From Nocardia shimofusensis NBRC 100134 (lineage in GTDB: Bacteria > Actinomycetota > Actinomycetes > Mycobacteriales > Mycobacteriaceae): a stretch of 64,000 nt of DNA. A program made the translations under genes and the position numbers. The notes under the pieces are model-generated. The model had not been told where the DNA came from. It saw only the letters and a program-made list of their open reading frames with translations, and ran no database searches. Within the stretch, counting starts at the first letter, position 1. Each line of letters begins with the position of its first letter. Where the stretch lies: assembly GCF_001613125.1 (NCBI RefSeq), contig NZ_BDBT01000019.1, positions 1 to 64,000 on the forward strand, read 5' to 3'. This document shows, one piece after another, positions 39,080-48,951 of this stretch.

Positions 39080-40456
39080 TCAGATCGAGGCGACCAGCTT
39101 GGCGAGATCCTCAGCCAACCGCTCGGCCTTCACCTGGTCGGTCGCCTCCACCATCACCCGGACCAGTTGCTCGGTCCCGCTGGGCCGCAACAGGACCCGA
39201 CCGGAGTCGCCGAGTTCACGCTCGGCCTCGAGCACTGCCTCGCGCACCTCCCGTGCCTTCGCGACGGCAGCCTTGTCGCTCACCGGCACGTTCAGCAGAA
39301 TCTGCGGAACGGTGGTCAGCACACCGGCGAGATCCGCCAGCGAACGCCCGGTCTGCGCCATCCGCGCCATCAGTTTCAGCCCTGTCAACACACCGTCACC
39401 GGTGGTGCCGAACTTCGGTAGGACGACGTGTCCGGACTGCTCCCCACCGAGCGTGTAACCGCCCGCGCGCAGGTCCTCGAGGACGTACCGGTCGCCGACG
39501 GCGGTGGTACGCAAGGTGATTCCGGCATCGCGCATCGCGATGTGCAGGCCGAGATTGCTCATGACCGTCGCGACCAGGGTGTCTTCGGCCAGCTGACCGG
39601 CTTCCTTCATGGCGATGGCCAGCACCGCCAGGATCGCGTCCCCGTCGACCACGGAACCGTCGGCGGCGACCGCCAGGCAGCGGTCGGCATCGCCGTCGTG
39701 GGCCAGCCCGAGGTCGGCGCCGTGCTCCACGACCGCGGTGCGCACCTGGTCCAGATGGGTGGAGCCGCAGCCCTCGTTGATATTGAGGCCGTCGGGTTCG
39801 GCGTTGATCGCGATGACGGTGGCGCCCGCCTCCCGGTAGGCGGCGGGGCCGACCTCGGCGGCCGCGCCGTTGGCGCAGTCCACCACCACGGTCAACCCGC
39901 TCAGATCCTGCCCGGTGGCCTCGACCAGGTGTTCGACGTAGCGCTCGTGGGTGCCTTCGACGCTGTACCGGTCGGGAATGATCACACCGTGGTCGCGGGC
40001 ACCGGAGGCATTGAGCACCCGGCCGATCCCGGCTCCGGTCGGGCGGAACGGCTCATCGGCGGCGACGAGGGCCTCGATGCGATCCTCGGCGGCGTCGTCG
40101 AGCTTGTGCCCGCCCGCGGCGAAGATCTTGATGCCGTTGTCGGGCATCGGATTGTGTGAGGCGGAGATCATCACGCCGAGGCACGCGTCGTACAGGCCGG
40201 TGAGGTAGGCGACGGCCGGCGTAGGCAGCACGCCCACCGACAACACGTTCATTCCCGCGGCGGTGAGCCCCGCGGTGACCGCGGCCTCCAGCATCTCCCC
40301 GGAAGCCCTCGGGTCCCGGCCGACCAGCGCCAGCGCGCGCGTCCTGCCGCGTCCGAGCACCTGCGCGGCCGCGCCCGAGACACGGAGCGCCAGCTCCGGA
40401 CTCAGCGATTCGTTGGCCAGCCCGCGCACGCCGTCGGTGCCGAACAATCGTCCCAT
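39080..40456 (-). CDS. glmM: Phosphoglucosamine mutase
   Basis: 458 residues. Converts GlcN-6-P to GlcN-1-P. Start [14 protein letters not shown], active-site phosphoserine loop [17 protein letters not shown], metal loop [13 protein letters not shown], sugar loop [11 protein letters not shown] and phosphate loop [14 protein letters not shown]. Complete. It follows rpsI on the same strand after two hairpins. Confidence 0.98.
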   Translation of the reverse strand: MGRLFGTDGVRGLANESLSPELALRVSGAAAQVLGRGRTRALALVGRDPRASGEMLEAAVTAGLTAAGMNVLSVGVLPTPAVAYLTGLYDACLGVMISASHNPMPDNGIKIFAAGGHKLDDAAEDRIEALVAADEPFRPTGAGIGRVLNASGARDHGVIIPDRYSVEGTHERYVEHLVEATGQDLSGLTVVVDCANGAAAEVGPAAYREAGATVIAINAEPDGLNINEGCGSTHLDQVRTAVVEHGADLGLAHDGDADRCLAVAADGSVVDGDAILAVLAIAMKEAGQLAEDTLVATVMSNLGLHIAMRDAGITLRTTAVGDRYVLEDLRAGGYTLGGEQSGHVVLPKFGTTGDGVLTGLKLMARMAQTGRSLADLAGVLTTVPQILLNVPVSDKAAVAKAREVREAVLEAERELGDSGRVLLRPSGTEQLVRVMVEATDQVKAERLAEDLAKLVASI

Positions 40457-40496
40457 ACCTAGCCCCTATCGCGGTGAACATATGTCGATACAGCAC

Positions 40497-40533
40497 GAGA
40501 GCAGGCGACCAGCGATGCTGGCAGCCTGCTCTC
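40497..40533 (-). terminator. Hairpin between rpsI and glmM (second)
   Basis: GAGAGCAGGC (40497-40506) pairs with GCCTGCTCTC (40524-40533), with an inner CCAGC/GCTGG pairing. Together with the hairpin at 40563 it forms a tandem terminator for the ribosomal protein transcript, or a leader structure for glmM. Confidence 0.55.
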
Positions 40534-40562
40534 GGACTGCTGTCGGTCCGCGACCGTGCCGA

Positions 40563-40590
40563 TGTCCGGTACCACAAGGGGTACCGGACA
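40563..40590 (-). terminator. Hairpin after rpsI
   Basis: Perfect 11-bp stem TGTCCGGTACC / GGTACCGGACA with a 6-base loop, 20 bases downstream of the rpsI stop. Probable terminator of the rplM-rpsI operon. Confidence 0.7.
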
Positions 40591-40610
40591 CGGGTCCGCG
40601 GACCTGGAGA

Positions 40611-41144
40611 TCAGCGCTTCGAGTACTGAGGCGCCTTACGGGCCTTCTTCAGACCGTACTTCTTACGCTCGGTGGCGCGCGGGTCACGAGTCAGGAAGCC
40701 GGCGCGCTTGAGGGCCGGACGGTCGTCCGGGGTGACCTCGATGAGGGCACGCGCGATGGCCAGACGCAGAGCGCCTGCCTGACCCGAGGGGCCGCCGCCG
40801 ACGAGGCGGGCGTAGATGTCGAAGGACTCGGTCCGCTCGACGGTCACCAGCGGCGACTTGACCAGCTGCTGGTGCACCTTGTTCGGGAAGTAGTCCTCGA
40901 TGGTGCGGCCGTTGAGCACGAAGTTGCCGGAGCCGGGCACCAGGCGAACGCGCACGACGGCTTCCTTGCGGCGGCCGACGGTCTGCACCGGGCGGTCGAT
41001 GACGACCGGCGCGGCGTAGCTCTCGGACTCGCCTTCGGCCTCGTAGCCGTAGTCCTCGTCCACGACCTCGACGGCCGCGTCCACGTCCTCGGCGGCCGCG
41101 TCCTCGGCCACGAAGTCGTCGTTGAATTCCTCGGGAGCGGTCAC
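40611..41144 (-). CDS. rpsI: 30S ribosomal protein S9
   Basis: 177 residues. An acidic N-terminal extension of about 55 residues ([20 protein letters not shown]) precedes the conserved S9 body ([17 protein letters not shown] ... [17 protein letters not shown] ... [12 protein letters not shown]). The GTG start overlaps the rplM stop as GTGA. Confidence 0.98.
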   Translation of the reverse strand: MTAPEEFNDDFVAEDAAAEDVDAAVEVVDEDYGYEAEGESESYAAPVVIDRPVQTVGRRKEAVVRVRLVPGSGNFVLNGRTIEDYFPNKVHQQLVKSPLVTVERTESFDIYARLVGGGPSGQAGALRLAIARALIEVTPDDRPALKRAGFLTRDPRATERKKYGLKKARKAPQYSKR

Positions 41145-41584
41145 TGGGCCACCTGCTTGATCTCGAACGGAACGGGCTGCTGAGCCGCATGCGGATGGTT
41201 CGGGCCTGCGTAGACCTTCAGCTTGCCCGCGATGGCGTTACCCAGCTTGTTCTTCGGGATCATGCCCTTGACGGCCTTCTCCACGAGACGCTCGGGACGG
41301 GTCTCCAACACCTGACCGACAGTGCGCGACTTGAGGCCGCCCGGATGTCCGGAGTGGTGGTGGATGAGCTTGTCCTGCCGCTTGTTGCCGCTGATGGCAA
41401 CCTTCTCGGCGTTGATGATGATGACGAAATCGCCACCATCGACGTGCGGGGCGTAGGTCGGCTTGTTCTTGCCGCGCAGCAGATTCGCTGCCTGCACGGC
41501 GAGACGGCCGAGCACTACGTCAGTGGCGTCGATGACGTGCCACTGACGGGTCACGTCACCCGCCTTGGGGCTGTACGTAGGCAC
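41141..41584 (-). CDS. rplM: 50S ribosomal protein L13
   Basis: 147 residues, full length: [57 protein letters not shown] start at 41584. Operon with rpsI. The 166 bases upstream, up to the stop of the next gene, should hold its promoter. Confidence 0.98.
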   Translation of the reverse strand: MPTYSPKAGDVTRQWHVIDATDVVLGRLAVQAANLLRGKNKPTYAPHVDGGDFVIIINAEKVAISGNKRQDKLIHHHSGHPGGLKSRTVGQVLETRPERLVEKAVKGMIPKNKLGNAIAGKLKVYAGPNHPHAAQQPVPFEIKQVAQ

Positions 41585-41750
41585 AGTGCATCCCTGTCTG
41601 TCGTCGGTGTTGCCGGCCCAGCGTGTGGTCGAGGTGATCCCGGCGGCCGGTGGAGACCCGGGCCCCGATATGGCCCACACGCCAGCGAGCCACGATACCA
41701 GGCGGGTATCGCCGGAGGAGAATCGCCCGCGCTCCGCTCCGAACCGGAGG

Positions 41751-43103
41751 CTAGATCCGGACCGGTGGACCGGGATCGGTCGCGCCCGGCGGACCCGGAA
41801 CCACATAGCGCAGCGTGTCCATATTCGGACGACGGCAGTCGGGCACGGTGTCCGAGCCACGCACGGTGGCGATGCCCTGCCGCGACCGGTCACGCTCGGC
41901 CCGCGGGGTGTCCACGCAGGAGTGCTGCGCCTGCGTGACGCTCTGCGCCACCGGCCCGGCCCCCGCCGCCGGTCCCAGCTGTCCGGGCGCGGCAACCACC
42001 GCCAGCGCCATCACGCCGAGCACGGCGGGCACCCCGAACAGATTGTCCTTCAGCGTCGGGAAGAGCCTGCCCCGGTCCTGGCCGCCGTCCTCGCCGCGCG
42101 GGGGCTCCGCACGGGTGACCCGGGTGGTGGGGGCCTCGCTCGGCGCGGGCGCCGACGGGTACCCCGGTCCGTAGGTCATCGCCTGCGTGCCGGGCGCCTG
42201 CGACGGACGGGGCGGCGCGGCCGGGTACTGCGGGCCGGGCGTCGCGCCGGACGATTCGACGTCCTCGCTCTCGGTCACCAATAGATGCGTGGCGCCGAGC
42301 ACCAGCGCGTGCATCGGATGCGCGGCGACGTGCAACCGATGACCCAGATGGTTCTGGAAGGCCAGCCGCAGCGCCTCGTTGAAGCAGGCATTGCCGCTGA
42401 GCAGCACTGTCGAGGTGTCCGCGCCGATCGAGCGGGCCGCGGCCATCACCTCGATCACCACATTGTCGGCAGAGCGGGCATCGCGCATGGCGTCGGCGGT
42501 GACCGGCACCTCGATCGATTCGGTGGGCTGCTCGTCGTCGCCGTGCACCGCGACCACCAGCATGGTCCGCCCGTCGCAGTACACCCCGGTGGCGCCGATG
42601 CCGCGTGGATCGCGGGCGTCCGGCGGCCGGACCAGCCCCAGGGCGCGCACGTACCCCGACAGCGCGACGCTCTCCGGCAGCGGCTCCACCACGACGTCGA
42701 GCTTTTCGACGAGGTCGGCGTAGAGCTCGATCTTCTCGTCGGGCCAGCCGTCCGGGAAAGGTAACGCGATCACCTCGGGCTTGCCGCGCAGGAAGGCGCC
42801 GATGGCCGCCAGCGGGTTGTACATCCTGGCGTGGAATACCAACTCCGCGGGCCAGGTCGCTCCCGCGACCACGATCTGCGGATAGCCGAGGATGTCGCGC
42901 ACATCGGAGATGGCCATTCCCAGATCCGGTCTGGTCCGCTCGGCTCCGGCGGTGTGCAACCTGCCCGACGCGTCGGCCAGCAGGTACGCGGGTGGCGTAT
43001 AGGTGCCCTCCACCTTCACCGGACGGATCGGGGTGCCGCCCCCGCCCGCCGCCACGGACACCACATCCCAGCCGAGATGTACTGCCCCTACTCGCACTGT
43101 CAC
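41751..43103 (-). CDS. Membrane-anchored Hsp70-fold protein next to the ESX region
   Basis: 450 residues. N-terminal ASKHA-like domain: [75 protein letters not shown] and [21 protein letters not shown] Pro-rich linker, one membrane helix ([19 protein letters not shown]) and a 75-residue external tail with two Cys follow. GTG 43103 chosen (43097 possible). Lies between rplM and the FHA-ABC exporter and resembles the type VII secretion-associated proteins in overall design. Confidence 0.75.
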   Translation of the reverse strand: MTVRVGAVHLGWDVVSVAAGGGGTPIRPVKVEGTYTPPAYLLADASGRLHTAGAERTRPDLGMAISDVRDILGYPQIVVAGATWPAELVFHARMYNPLAAIGAFLRGKPEVIALPFPDGWPDEKIELYADLVEKLDVVVEPLPESVALSGYVRALGLVRPPDARDPRGIGATGVYCDGRTMLVVAVHGDDEQPTESIEVPVTADAMRDARSADNVVIEVMAAARSIGADTSTVLLSGNACFNEALRLAFQNHLGHRLHVAAHPMHALVLGATHLLVTESEDVESSGATPGPQYPAAPPRPSQAPGTQAMTYGPGYPSAPAPSEAPTTRVTRAEPPRGEDGGQDRGRLFPTLKDNLFGVPAVLGVMALAVVAAPGQLGPAAGAGPVAQSVTQAQHSCVDTPRAERDRSRQGIATVRGSDTVPDCRRPNMDTLRYVVPGPPGATDPGPPVRI

Positions 43104-43182
43104 AGGCTCAAGTGTGCACGGTGCGTGCGCGGCGCGCGCGGGATGCCCGCCCACGGCGCGCCGAGCCCGTTCGGCACAGTGC

Positions 43183-45777
43183 TCATCCGGCCGTCCTCTT
43201 CAGCCGGAGGTTGCGCCGGACGATCACCGCGAGCACCACTGTGATGACGACCAGTGCCGCGATATCGATCGCCCACCACTGCACGGTGTGCTGCCACAGC
43301 GTGTCCGGCTCGGCTTTGACGAACAACGTCGTCAGATCGACCGTCGAGGCCCCGGACGCGAAACCCCATCGCGCCGGGAACAGCCACGACAGCTGCTCGA
43401 GGCCGGGGCGTCCGGCCACCGGGATGAAGCTGCCCATCATCACCAGCTGCACGATGATCGCCAGGATGAGCACCGCCATCATCTGCTCGTTGGATTTCAC
43501 CAGCGAGGAGATCAGCAGGCCGAGCACCACGCTGGACACCGCGAGCAAGGTGATGTCGAGGAACAATTCGACCGCGCCCGGCGGGATGACCACCCCCTCG
43601 CGCGGCCCGTTCTTGCCGACCAGCACGATCGCGAGCATCACCGCGACCTGATAGACCGCGGCCAGGCTGAACACCAGGATCTTGGCCATCAGATACGACG
43701 AGGGCGACAATCCCACCGCGCGCTCGCGCACGAAGATGGTCCGCTCGCCGACCAGGTCGCGCACGCTCAACGAGATGCCCATGAAGCAGGCGCCGATCAC
43801 CAGGAACGACAGCAGTGTCTGCGCCTCGGAACTGATCGCCGGACCGATGCCCTCCGAGGTCTGCACCAGCGGCGGCGGCTGGAAGCCGTTCTTGCCCGGT
43901 GCGGTCAGGGTGACCGCACCGACCACGACCGGCAACAGCAGTAGCGTCAGCGAGTACACCCGGTCGGAGGCGATGAGCCGCAACTGCCTGCGCACCAGCG
44001 TCGAGAACTGCTTGACCGAACTGGTCTGGGGAGGTGAGCCCGCCGGCCCGTAGCGCGGTGGCGGAGGCGGAGGTGGCGCGAAGGCCTGCCGCGAACGGTA
44101 GGCCGCGAACGCCTGGTCGGGGTTGGCGGCCACCTCGGCGAAGATCTCGGCCCAGTCGCTGGTGCCCATGGCCGCGCCCACGCCGGCGGGATGGCCGCAG
44201 AAAGCCGTCTTGCCGCCGGGCGCGAGCAGCAGCACCTGATCGCACATGTCCAGGCAGGCGACCGAGTGGGTGACCACGATGACGACGCGGCCCGCGTCGG
44301 CGAGCTCACGCAGCATCACCATGACCTGACGGTCCAGCGCGGGGTCGAGGCCGGAGGTCGGCTCGTCGAGGATCAACAGCGAGGGGCCGGTCAGCAGTTC
44401 CAGCGCGACCGAGGCGCGCTTGCGCTGACCGCCGGAGAGCTTGTCGACCCGGGTGTCGGCGTGCTCGGTGAGCGAGAGTTCTTTCAGCACACCGTCGATG
44501 ACCTGCTGACGGTCGGCCTTGGTGGTGTCCGGCGGCAGCCGCAGCTCGGCCGCGTAACCGAGCGCCTGACGCACGGTCAGCTGCCGGTGCAGCACGTCGT
44601 CCTGCGGGACCATGCCGATACGCGAACGCAGGGCCTCGTACTCGGCGTGCAGGTTGCGCCCCTCGAAGGTGACCACGCCACCCGAGGGCTGGGTGTTGCC
44701 CGCGACCAGTTTCGACAGCGTCGATTTGCCCGCACCCGACGGGCCGATCAGGGCTGTCAGCGTGCCGCGGCCCGCCTGCATGTTCACGTCGACGAGCAGC
44801 TGCTTGTTGTTCTCGACGGTGAACCCGACGCCGTGCACGTGCAGGCCCTGCTCGGTGACCGGCTTCTGCCGCAGCACCAGCGTGCCCTGCTGGACGGCGA
44901 AGTCGATGTTGCCGATGGTGATGACATCGCCCTCGCGCAGCACCGAGCGCTGCTGGCGGGTGCCGTTGACGAAGGTGCCGTTGGCGGAGCCGAGATCTTC
45001 GATGGTGAGGCCCTCGGGGCCCGCGACGAGGCGCGCGTGCTTGCGCGAGGCCAGCGGATCGTTGACGACGATCTGGTTGTCGGTGGTACGCCCGATGGCG
45101 AGCCCGCCGGGCGGGAGCCGGTCGGCTCGCGCGATCGCCGCGGTGGAGTTGCGCGCCCGCAGCGGCGGCAGTGCCGAGGTATCGGCCTTGGTGGTCATAT
45201 TGACGTTGGGCTGCTGCTGCTGGGCCTGCTGCGCCTGTTGAAGAGAGGGCGGAGCGTGCTGCGCCTGCTGCGGCGCGTGCTGGGCCGGAACCTGCGGACG
45301 CGCGCCCGGATACTGTCCGGCGACCGGCTGCGGACCCGAGCCGGGGCCCGGCTGCTGCTGGAACGGCGGAGTGGGCGGGCGTTGATAACTCGGCCGTTGC
45401 GGCGGTGGCGCCGATCTGCCCTGGTGCGGCATCGGCACGGACGGCGGCTGCGGCCGCGGTGCCGGTGCGCTGGGAAGCAGGTGCAGCAACGGCCCGCTGA
45501 TCGCGTCACCCAGCCGAACCTGCGTCGGCCGGTCGATCGTGACCGGCTGACTCAGGCGACGGGCGTCGACGAAAACGCCGTTCGTGCTTCCGTTGTCGGT
45601 AAGGACCCAGCCGCTCCCCTGCCAGGTCAATGTCGCGTGCACCCGCGACACCAACGGACTGTCGACGAACAGCGTCACTTCCGGGGCACGCCCCAGGGTG
45701 ATCGGCTGGTTCGAATCGAAGGTCCGTTCCGTTCCATCATGGCGCACGGTGATGGTCTGCGCCCCCGGTAAAGACAT
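43183..45777 (-). CDS. Double-FHA ABC transporter, Rv1747 type
   Basis: 864 residues. First FHA domain (LGRAPEVTLFVDSPLVSRVH, DNGSTNGVFVD), a Pro/Gln-rich linker of about 130 residues, second FHA (IGRTTDNQIVVNDPLASRKH, DLGSANGTFVNG), an ABC ATPase (IGPSGAGKSTLSKL, LSGGQRKRASVALELL, LILDEPTSGLDP) and an ABC-2 membrane domain of six helices. In M. tuberculosis the Rv1747 FHA domains bind the kinase PknF and control export of cell-wall glycolipid. ATG 45777 follows from the first FHA; the long frame upstream is antisense to the peptidase gene. Confidence 0.93.
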   Translation of the reverse strand: MSLPGAQTITVRHDGTERTFDSNQPITLGRAPEVTLFVDSPLVSRVHATLTWQGSGWVLTDNGSTNGVFVDARRLSQPVTIDRPTQVRLGDAISGPLLHLLPSAPAPRPQPPSVPMPHQGRSAPPPQRPSYQRPPTPPFQQQPGPGSGPQPVAGQYPGARPQVPAQHAPQQAQHAPPSLQQAQQAQQQQPNVNMTTKADTSALPPLRARNSTAAIARADRLPPGGLAIGRTTDNQIVVNDPLASRKHARLVAGPEGLTIEDLGSANGTFVNGTRQQRSVLREGDVITIGNIDFAVQQGTLVLRQKPVTEQGLHVHGVGFTVENNKQLLVDVNMQAGRGTLTALIGPSGAGKSTLSKLVAGNTQPSGGVVTFEGRNLHAEYEALRSRIGMVPQDDVLHRQLTVRQALGYAAELRLPPDTTKADRQQVIDGVLKELSLTEHADTRVDKLSGGQRKRASVALELLTGPSLLILDEPTSGLDPALDRQVMVMLRELADAGRVVIVVTHSVACLDMCDQVLLLAPGGKTAFCGHPAGVGAAMGTSDWAEIFAEVAANPDQAFAAYRSRQAFAPPPPPPPRYGPAGSPPQTSSVKQFSTLVRRQLRLIASDRVYSLTLLLLPVVVGAVTLTAPGKNGFQPPPLVQTSEGIGPAISSEAQTLLSFLVIGACFMGISLSVRDLVGERTIFVRERAVGLSPSSYLMAKILVFSLAAVYQVAVMLAIVLVGKNGPREGVVIPPGAVELFLDITLLAVSSVVLGLLISSLVKSNEQMMAVLILAIIVQLVMMGSFIPVAGRPGLEQLSWLFPARWGFASGASTVDLTTLFVKAEPDTLWQHTVQWWAIDIAALVVITVVLAVIVRRNLRLKRTAG

Positions 45778-45885
45778 GCAGCGGATACTATGCCATCGAC
45801 CGGACATCGGGAGTGCCCCGGAAGCTCGTCCCACCCTGATCCGGCCCCTGATCCGAACCGCTGAACAGGCCGACGAGGGGGAGCC

Positions 45886-47322
45886 TTGGCCACACTCCGA
45901 GCGACGAGCGTTCTCGCCGTCGTCCTGTGCGCGCTCACCCTGCTCGCCGGGTGCACCAGATACGTCGACGGCCGAGCGGTCTCGGTCTACGACGACCCTT
46001 TCAAAGTGGCGGGCCTGCCGACCACCAGCGGTCCGAGCGGACCGCGCGAGGGCGTCGCCGACACCACCCTCACCGCGACCAACGGCGACGGCGGCGAGAT
46101 CGACACCTTGGCGCTCAATGCCGTCGAGGACATCCAGACCTACTGGCGGGTGGAGTACGGCAAGGCGTTCGGGGGCGAATTCGAGCCGGTCGAGCGGCTG
46201 ATCTCGTGGAGCGCCAAGCAGCGCTCGCAGGGTCCGGAGTTCTGCAAGGAGTCGACCTACCGCCTGGTGAACGCGGCCTACTGCCGGTTGGACAAGTCGA
46301 TCGGCTGGGATCGCTCGGTGCTGCTGCCCACCATGGCCGAGACCTTCGGTCAGATGGCCGTGGTCATGGTGCTCGCCCACGAGTACGGCCACGCCATCCA
46401 GGACCAGTCCGGCATCGTGGCCACCAAGGATCCGGTCATCGTGAAGGAGCAGCAGGCCGACTGCTTCGCGGGCGCGTTCATCCGTCATGTCGCCGAAGGC
46501 AAGTCGGCGCACTTCACCATCAACACCTCCGACGGGCTGAACTCGGTGCTGGCCGCGACGGTCGCCATCCGCGACACCGACCCCGACGACCCCGCCAGCG
46601 TGCACGGCTCGGCGTTCGAGCGGGTCACCGCGGTGCAGATCGGCTTCACCGACGGCCCGGTGGCCTGCAAGAGCATCGACATCGACGAGATCAACCAGCG
46701 CCGCGGCAACCTGCCTCAGACACTGGGCGGTCACGACGGCGAATACCCGATCGACAAGGACAGCCTGATCGAGCTGAGCAAGGCACTCGCCGCCATCCTG
46801 CCGCTGGACGACAGCCCCACCTACGACTACTCCGGTGCCGCCATCGATTGCGCCGACGGGGTCACCACCGCGCCGGTGTCCTACTGCCCGGCCGACAACA
46901 CCATCGCCACCGACATCCCGCTGCTCGCCGAACGAGGCACCGACGACAGCGATCCCGACGACCCGCTGCCGATGAAGGTGTCCGGGGATTACAACGGCTA
47001 CGTCGTCTTCATCGCCCGCTACACCCTGGCTGTGCAGAACAGTCACGGCCAGTCGCTCAGCGGCGCCAAGACCGGCCTGCGCGCGGCCTGCCTGGCCGGA
47101 GTGGTGACCGGCGAACTGGCCGACCCCGACAGGCAACGCTCCGAGGGCAACATCTCGCTGGCCGCAGGTGACCTGGACGAGGCGGTCTCCGGCCTGCTCA
47201 CCGACGGTCTGGCGGCCAGCGACGTGCAGGGCAAGACGGTGCCCAGCGGCTTCGCGCGAGTGGACGCCTTCCGCGCAGGGGTGCTCTATGGCGAGAACAC
47301 CTGCATGTCGCGCTATTCCTGA
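45886..47322 (+). CDS. Zinc metallopeptidase lipoprotein (LpqM-like)
   Basis: 478 residues. Signal peptide with lipobox LLAGC, then a zincin core with HEYGH (HExxH) and a downstream Glu in EQQADCFAGAF, as in the neutral zinc metallopeptidase/YpfJ group. Four to six further Cys suggest disulfides. TTG start at 45886 with GAGGGGGAG upstream. It diverges from the FHA-ABC exporter and converges with the FHA protein, so it is probably part of the same envelope group. Confidence 0.88.
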   Translation: MATLRATSVLAVVLCALTLLAGCTRYVDGRAVSVYDDPFKVAGLPTTSGPSGPREGVADTTLTATNGDGGEIDTLALNAVEDIQTYWRVEYGKAFGGEFEPVERLISWSAKQRSQGPEFCKESTYRLVNAAYCRLDKSIGWDRSVLLPTMAETFGQMAVVMVLAHEYGHAIQDQSGIVATKDPVIVKEQQADCFAGAFIRHVAEGKSAHFTINTSDGLNSVLAATVAIRDTDPDDPASVHGSAFERVTAVQIGFTDGPVACKSIDIDEINQRRGNLPQTLGGHDGEYPIDKDSLIELSKALAAILPLDDSPTYDYSGAAIDCADGVTTAPVSYCPADNTIATDIPLLAERGTDDSDPDDPLPMKVSGDYNGYVVFIARYTLAVQNSHGQSLSGAKTGLRAACLAGVVTGELADPDRQRSEGNISLAAGDLDEAVSGLLTDGLAASDVQGKTVPSGFARVDAFRAGVLYGENTCMSRYS

Positions 47323-47351
47323 TCGGGTGACCGCACTCCCGGTTGCCGAAT

Positions 47352-48788
47352 TCAGCCGCCGAACGGCGGCGGAGCGACCGGTTCCAGGCGCAGTACCCGA
47401 TTGCCGAGCATGACCTCCGAGCCGGGGATCAGCGTCATCGGCTGATACGGATTGAGCCGGACCCAATCGCGGTAGCCGGGCAGCCGGGTCCTGGTGCCGT
47501 TGGTGGAGCCGCGGTCCACCACCGTCACATCCCAATTCACCAAACGGATCTCGGCGTGCGCACGGGACATGCCACCGGAGGCGTCGTCGATCTTCAACGG
47601 CACCAGGCCCTGCTGCGCGGCCTCGGAATGTTCCGGGTCACGGCCGAGCACGGCGTCGGCCGCCAGCATGTAGGTCATGCCGTCGTCGAGGACGAGCATG
47701 CCCAGCGGCGGACGCACCACCTCGATGAGCGCCTGCGTCTGGTCGACCGGCATGCCGCACACCGTGCAGAAGGCCGACCGCGGATCGCTGGGATGGGCAC
47801 GCGCACACTTGAATCCGAGCACCTTGACCGTCAGCGCGGTCGCCTTCGCGGTGGCTTCCAGCCTGCGCTGCAGCTCGGGGTCCGGCCGGGGCGCGGGATT
47901 GGTGCCCATGCCCATGCGCGGCCGCGCGGCGGTCTGTTCGTCGACGGAATCCATCATCGACGTCGGTGCGGCGGTCCGGGTAGCGGTGTCACCGGAGTCG
48001 ACGGCGGAGACCGCCGGTGCCTCGCGCGCCGAGACAGCCGACGCTTCGCGTGCTGAAACAGCCGACGCTTCGCGTGCTGAAACAGCCGACGCTTCGCGTG
48101 CTGAGACGGCCGACGCTTCGCGTGTGGCGGAGGGCGCGATGTCGCGTTCGGTGGGCGCCTGAGCTCGCGGCTCCTGTTCGATGCGCGCGGTCGGCACCGG
48201 CGGCGCGTCGGCGATCTCTCGTCGCGATCCGGTGCCGGCCGCCGACCAGCCACCGCCGGTCCACAGAATCGCGCCGCATGCCTGCGCCACACCGTCGACC
48301 AACCGGCCGATCCCCGGTGTCGCGGGCAATTCGGGCACCCGGCCGCCCACGTCGTCGACAAACAGGCCCGCCGCGCGAGCGGGCACCGTGACGACCCGAT
48401 CGACGGTGAACGCCGCGTCGCTGCCGCGCAATCGTTCGACCGCGCCCGCATCGGCGAGCACGGCAGTGACACCACCGTGCAGGAACACCGCGAGCCCGCC
48501 CTGTTCGGCGGGCGAGAGGATGCCGAAATCGATGGGAACGCCGGGGCTTATCCGTTCGGCGTGCTTCATCAGCCAGCGGGTGGCCTCCCTGGCGACCAGC
48601 GGCCCGGGGCCGGACGGCTGGAACCGCTGGGCGTCGCGGACCAGATCACCGAGCGCGTTCAGAGCCACCGCCGCGGGCGACTCGGGACCGACCGGTCCCC
48701 GACCGCGGTGAGCGACCACGAGCACCGCGCCGCAGACCCGGGCCACCGCGTGATCACCGGCGACGATCTCGACCTGACGATCCTGCAC
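47352..48788 (-). CDS. FHA-domain protein with octapeptide repeat
   Basis: 478 residues. N-terminal half is a globular domain with no recognised motif (EIVAGDHAVARVCGAVLVVA; WLMKHAERISPGVPIDFGIL). A linker holds about five REASAVSA octapeptides. Then a Cys cluster (FKCARAHPSDPRSAFCTVCG, possible zinc ribbon) and a C-terminal FHA domain (LGRDPEHSEAAQQGLVPLKI, GMSRAHAEIRL, VDRGSTNGTRTRLPG). Such proteins read phosphothreonine marks; kinases at 56535 and 1363 are candidates. GTG start. Confidence 0.85.
   Translation of the reverse strand: MQDRQVEIVAGDHAVARVCGAVLVVAHRGRGPVGPESPAAVALNALGDLVRDAQRFQPSGPGPLVAREATRWLMKHAERISPGVPIDFGILSPAEQGGLAVFLHGGVTAVLADAGAVERLRGSDAAFTVDRVVTVPARAAGLFVDDVGGRVPELPATPGIGRLVDGVAQACGAILWTGGGWSAAGTGSRREIADAPPVPTARIEQEPRAQAPTERDIAPSATREASAVSAREASAVSAREASAVSAREASAVSAREAPAVSAVDSGDTATRTAAPTSMMDSVDEQTAARPRMGMGTNPAPRPDPELQRRLEATAKATALTVKVLGFKCARAHPSDPRSAFCTVCGMPVDQTQALIEVVRPPLGMLVLDDGMTYMLAADAVLGRDPEHSEAAQQGLVPLKIDDASGGMSRAHAEIRLVNWDVTVVDRGSTNGTRTRLPGYRDWVRLNPYQPMTLIPGSEVMLGNRVLRLEPVAPPPFGG
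48007..48126. repeat. In-frame 24-bp tandem repeat
   Basis: Four near-identical 24-base units from 48031 to 48126, plus a diverged unit at 48007-48030, inside the FHA gene. Each encodes REASAVSA on the minus strand. Three units are the same but for one base, so the array is recent and likely variable in copy number. Confidence 0.9.
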
Positions 48789-48951
48789 CGCTATCGGTCT
48801 CCGCCTGCCGGGTGATCACGGGTCGTCGCCATGTGGTCCAGGGTATTGCACGACCGAGACCGACGCCGCAATCCCGGGAATCATCCATCGCTGTGGAGGG
48901 CCTGATTCCGGTAGTTTCTTCTGCAGGAACGGGAGGAACGAGGGGCACGTC

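Noticed and set aside
41751-43103. Assignment as the Rv3446c homologue
   Set aside because: The gene at 59226 is coupled to eccC and fits Rv3446c better in layout; this one is a related-looking but separate ASKHA-type protein.
45778-47535. N-terminal extension of the FHA-ABC exporter by about 585 codons
   Set aside because: It lies antisense to the metallopeptidase gene, which has a lipobox and HExxH; the first FHA domain starts naturally at 45777.
48007-48126. 24-bp repeats considered as a CRISPR array
   Set aside because: Units are contiguous with no spacers, keep a reading frame and encode an octapeptide repeat.
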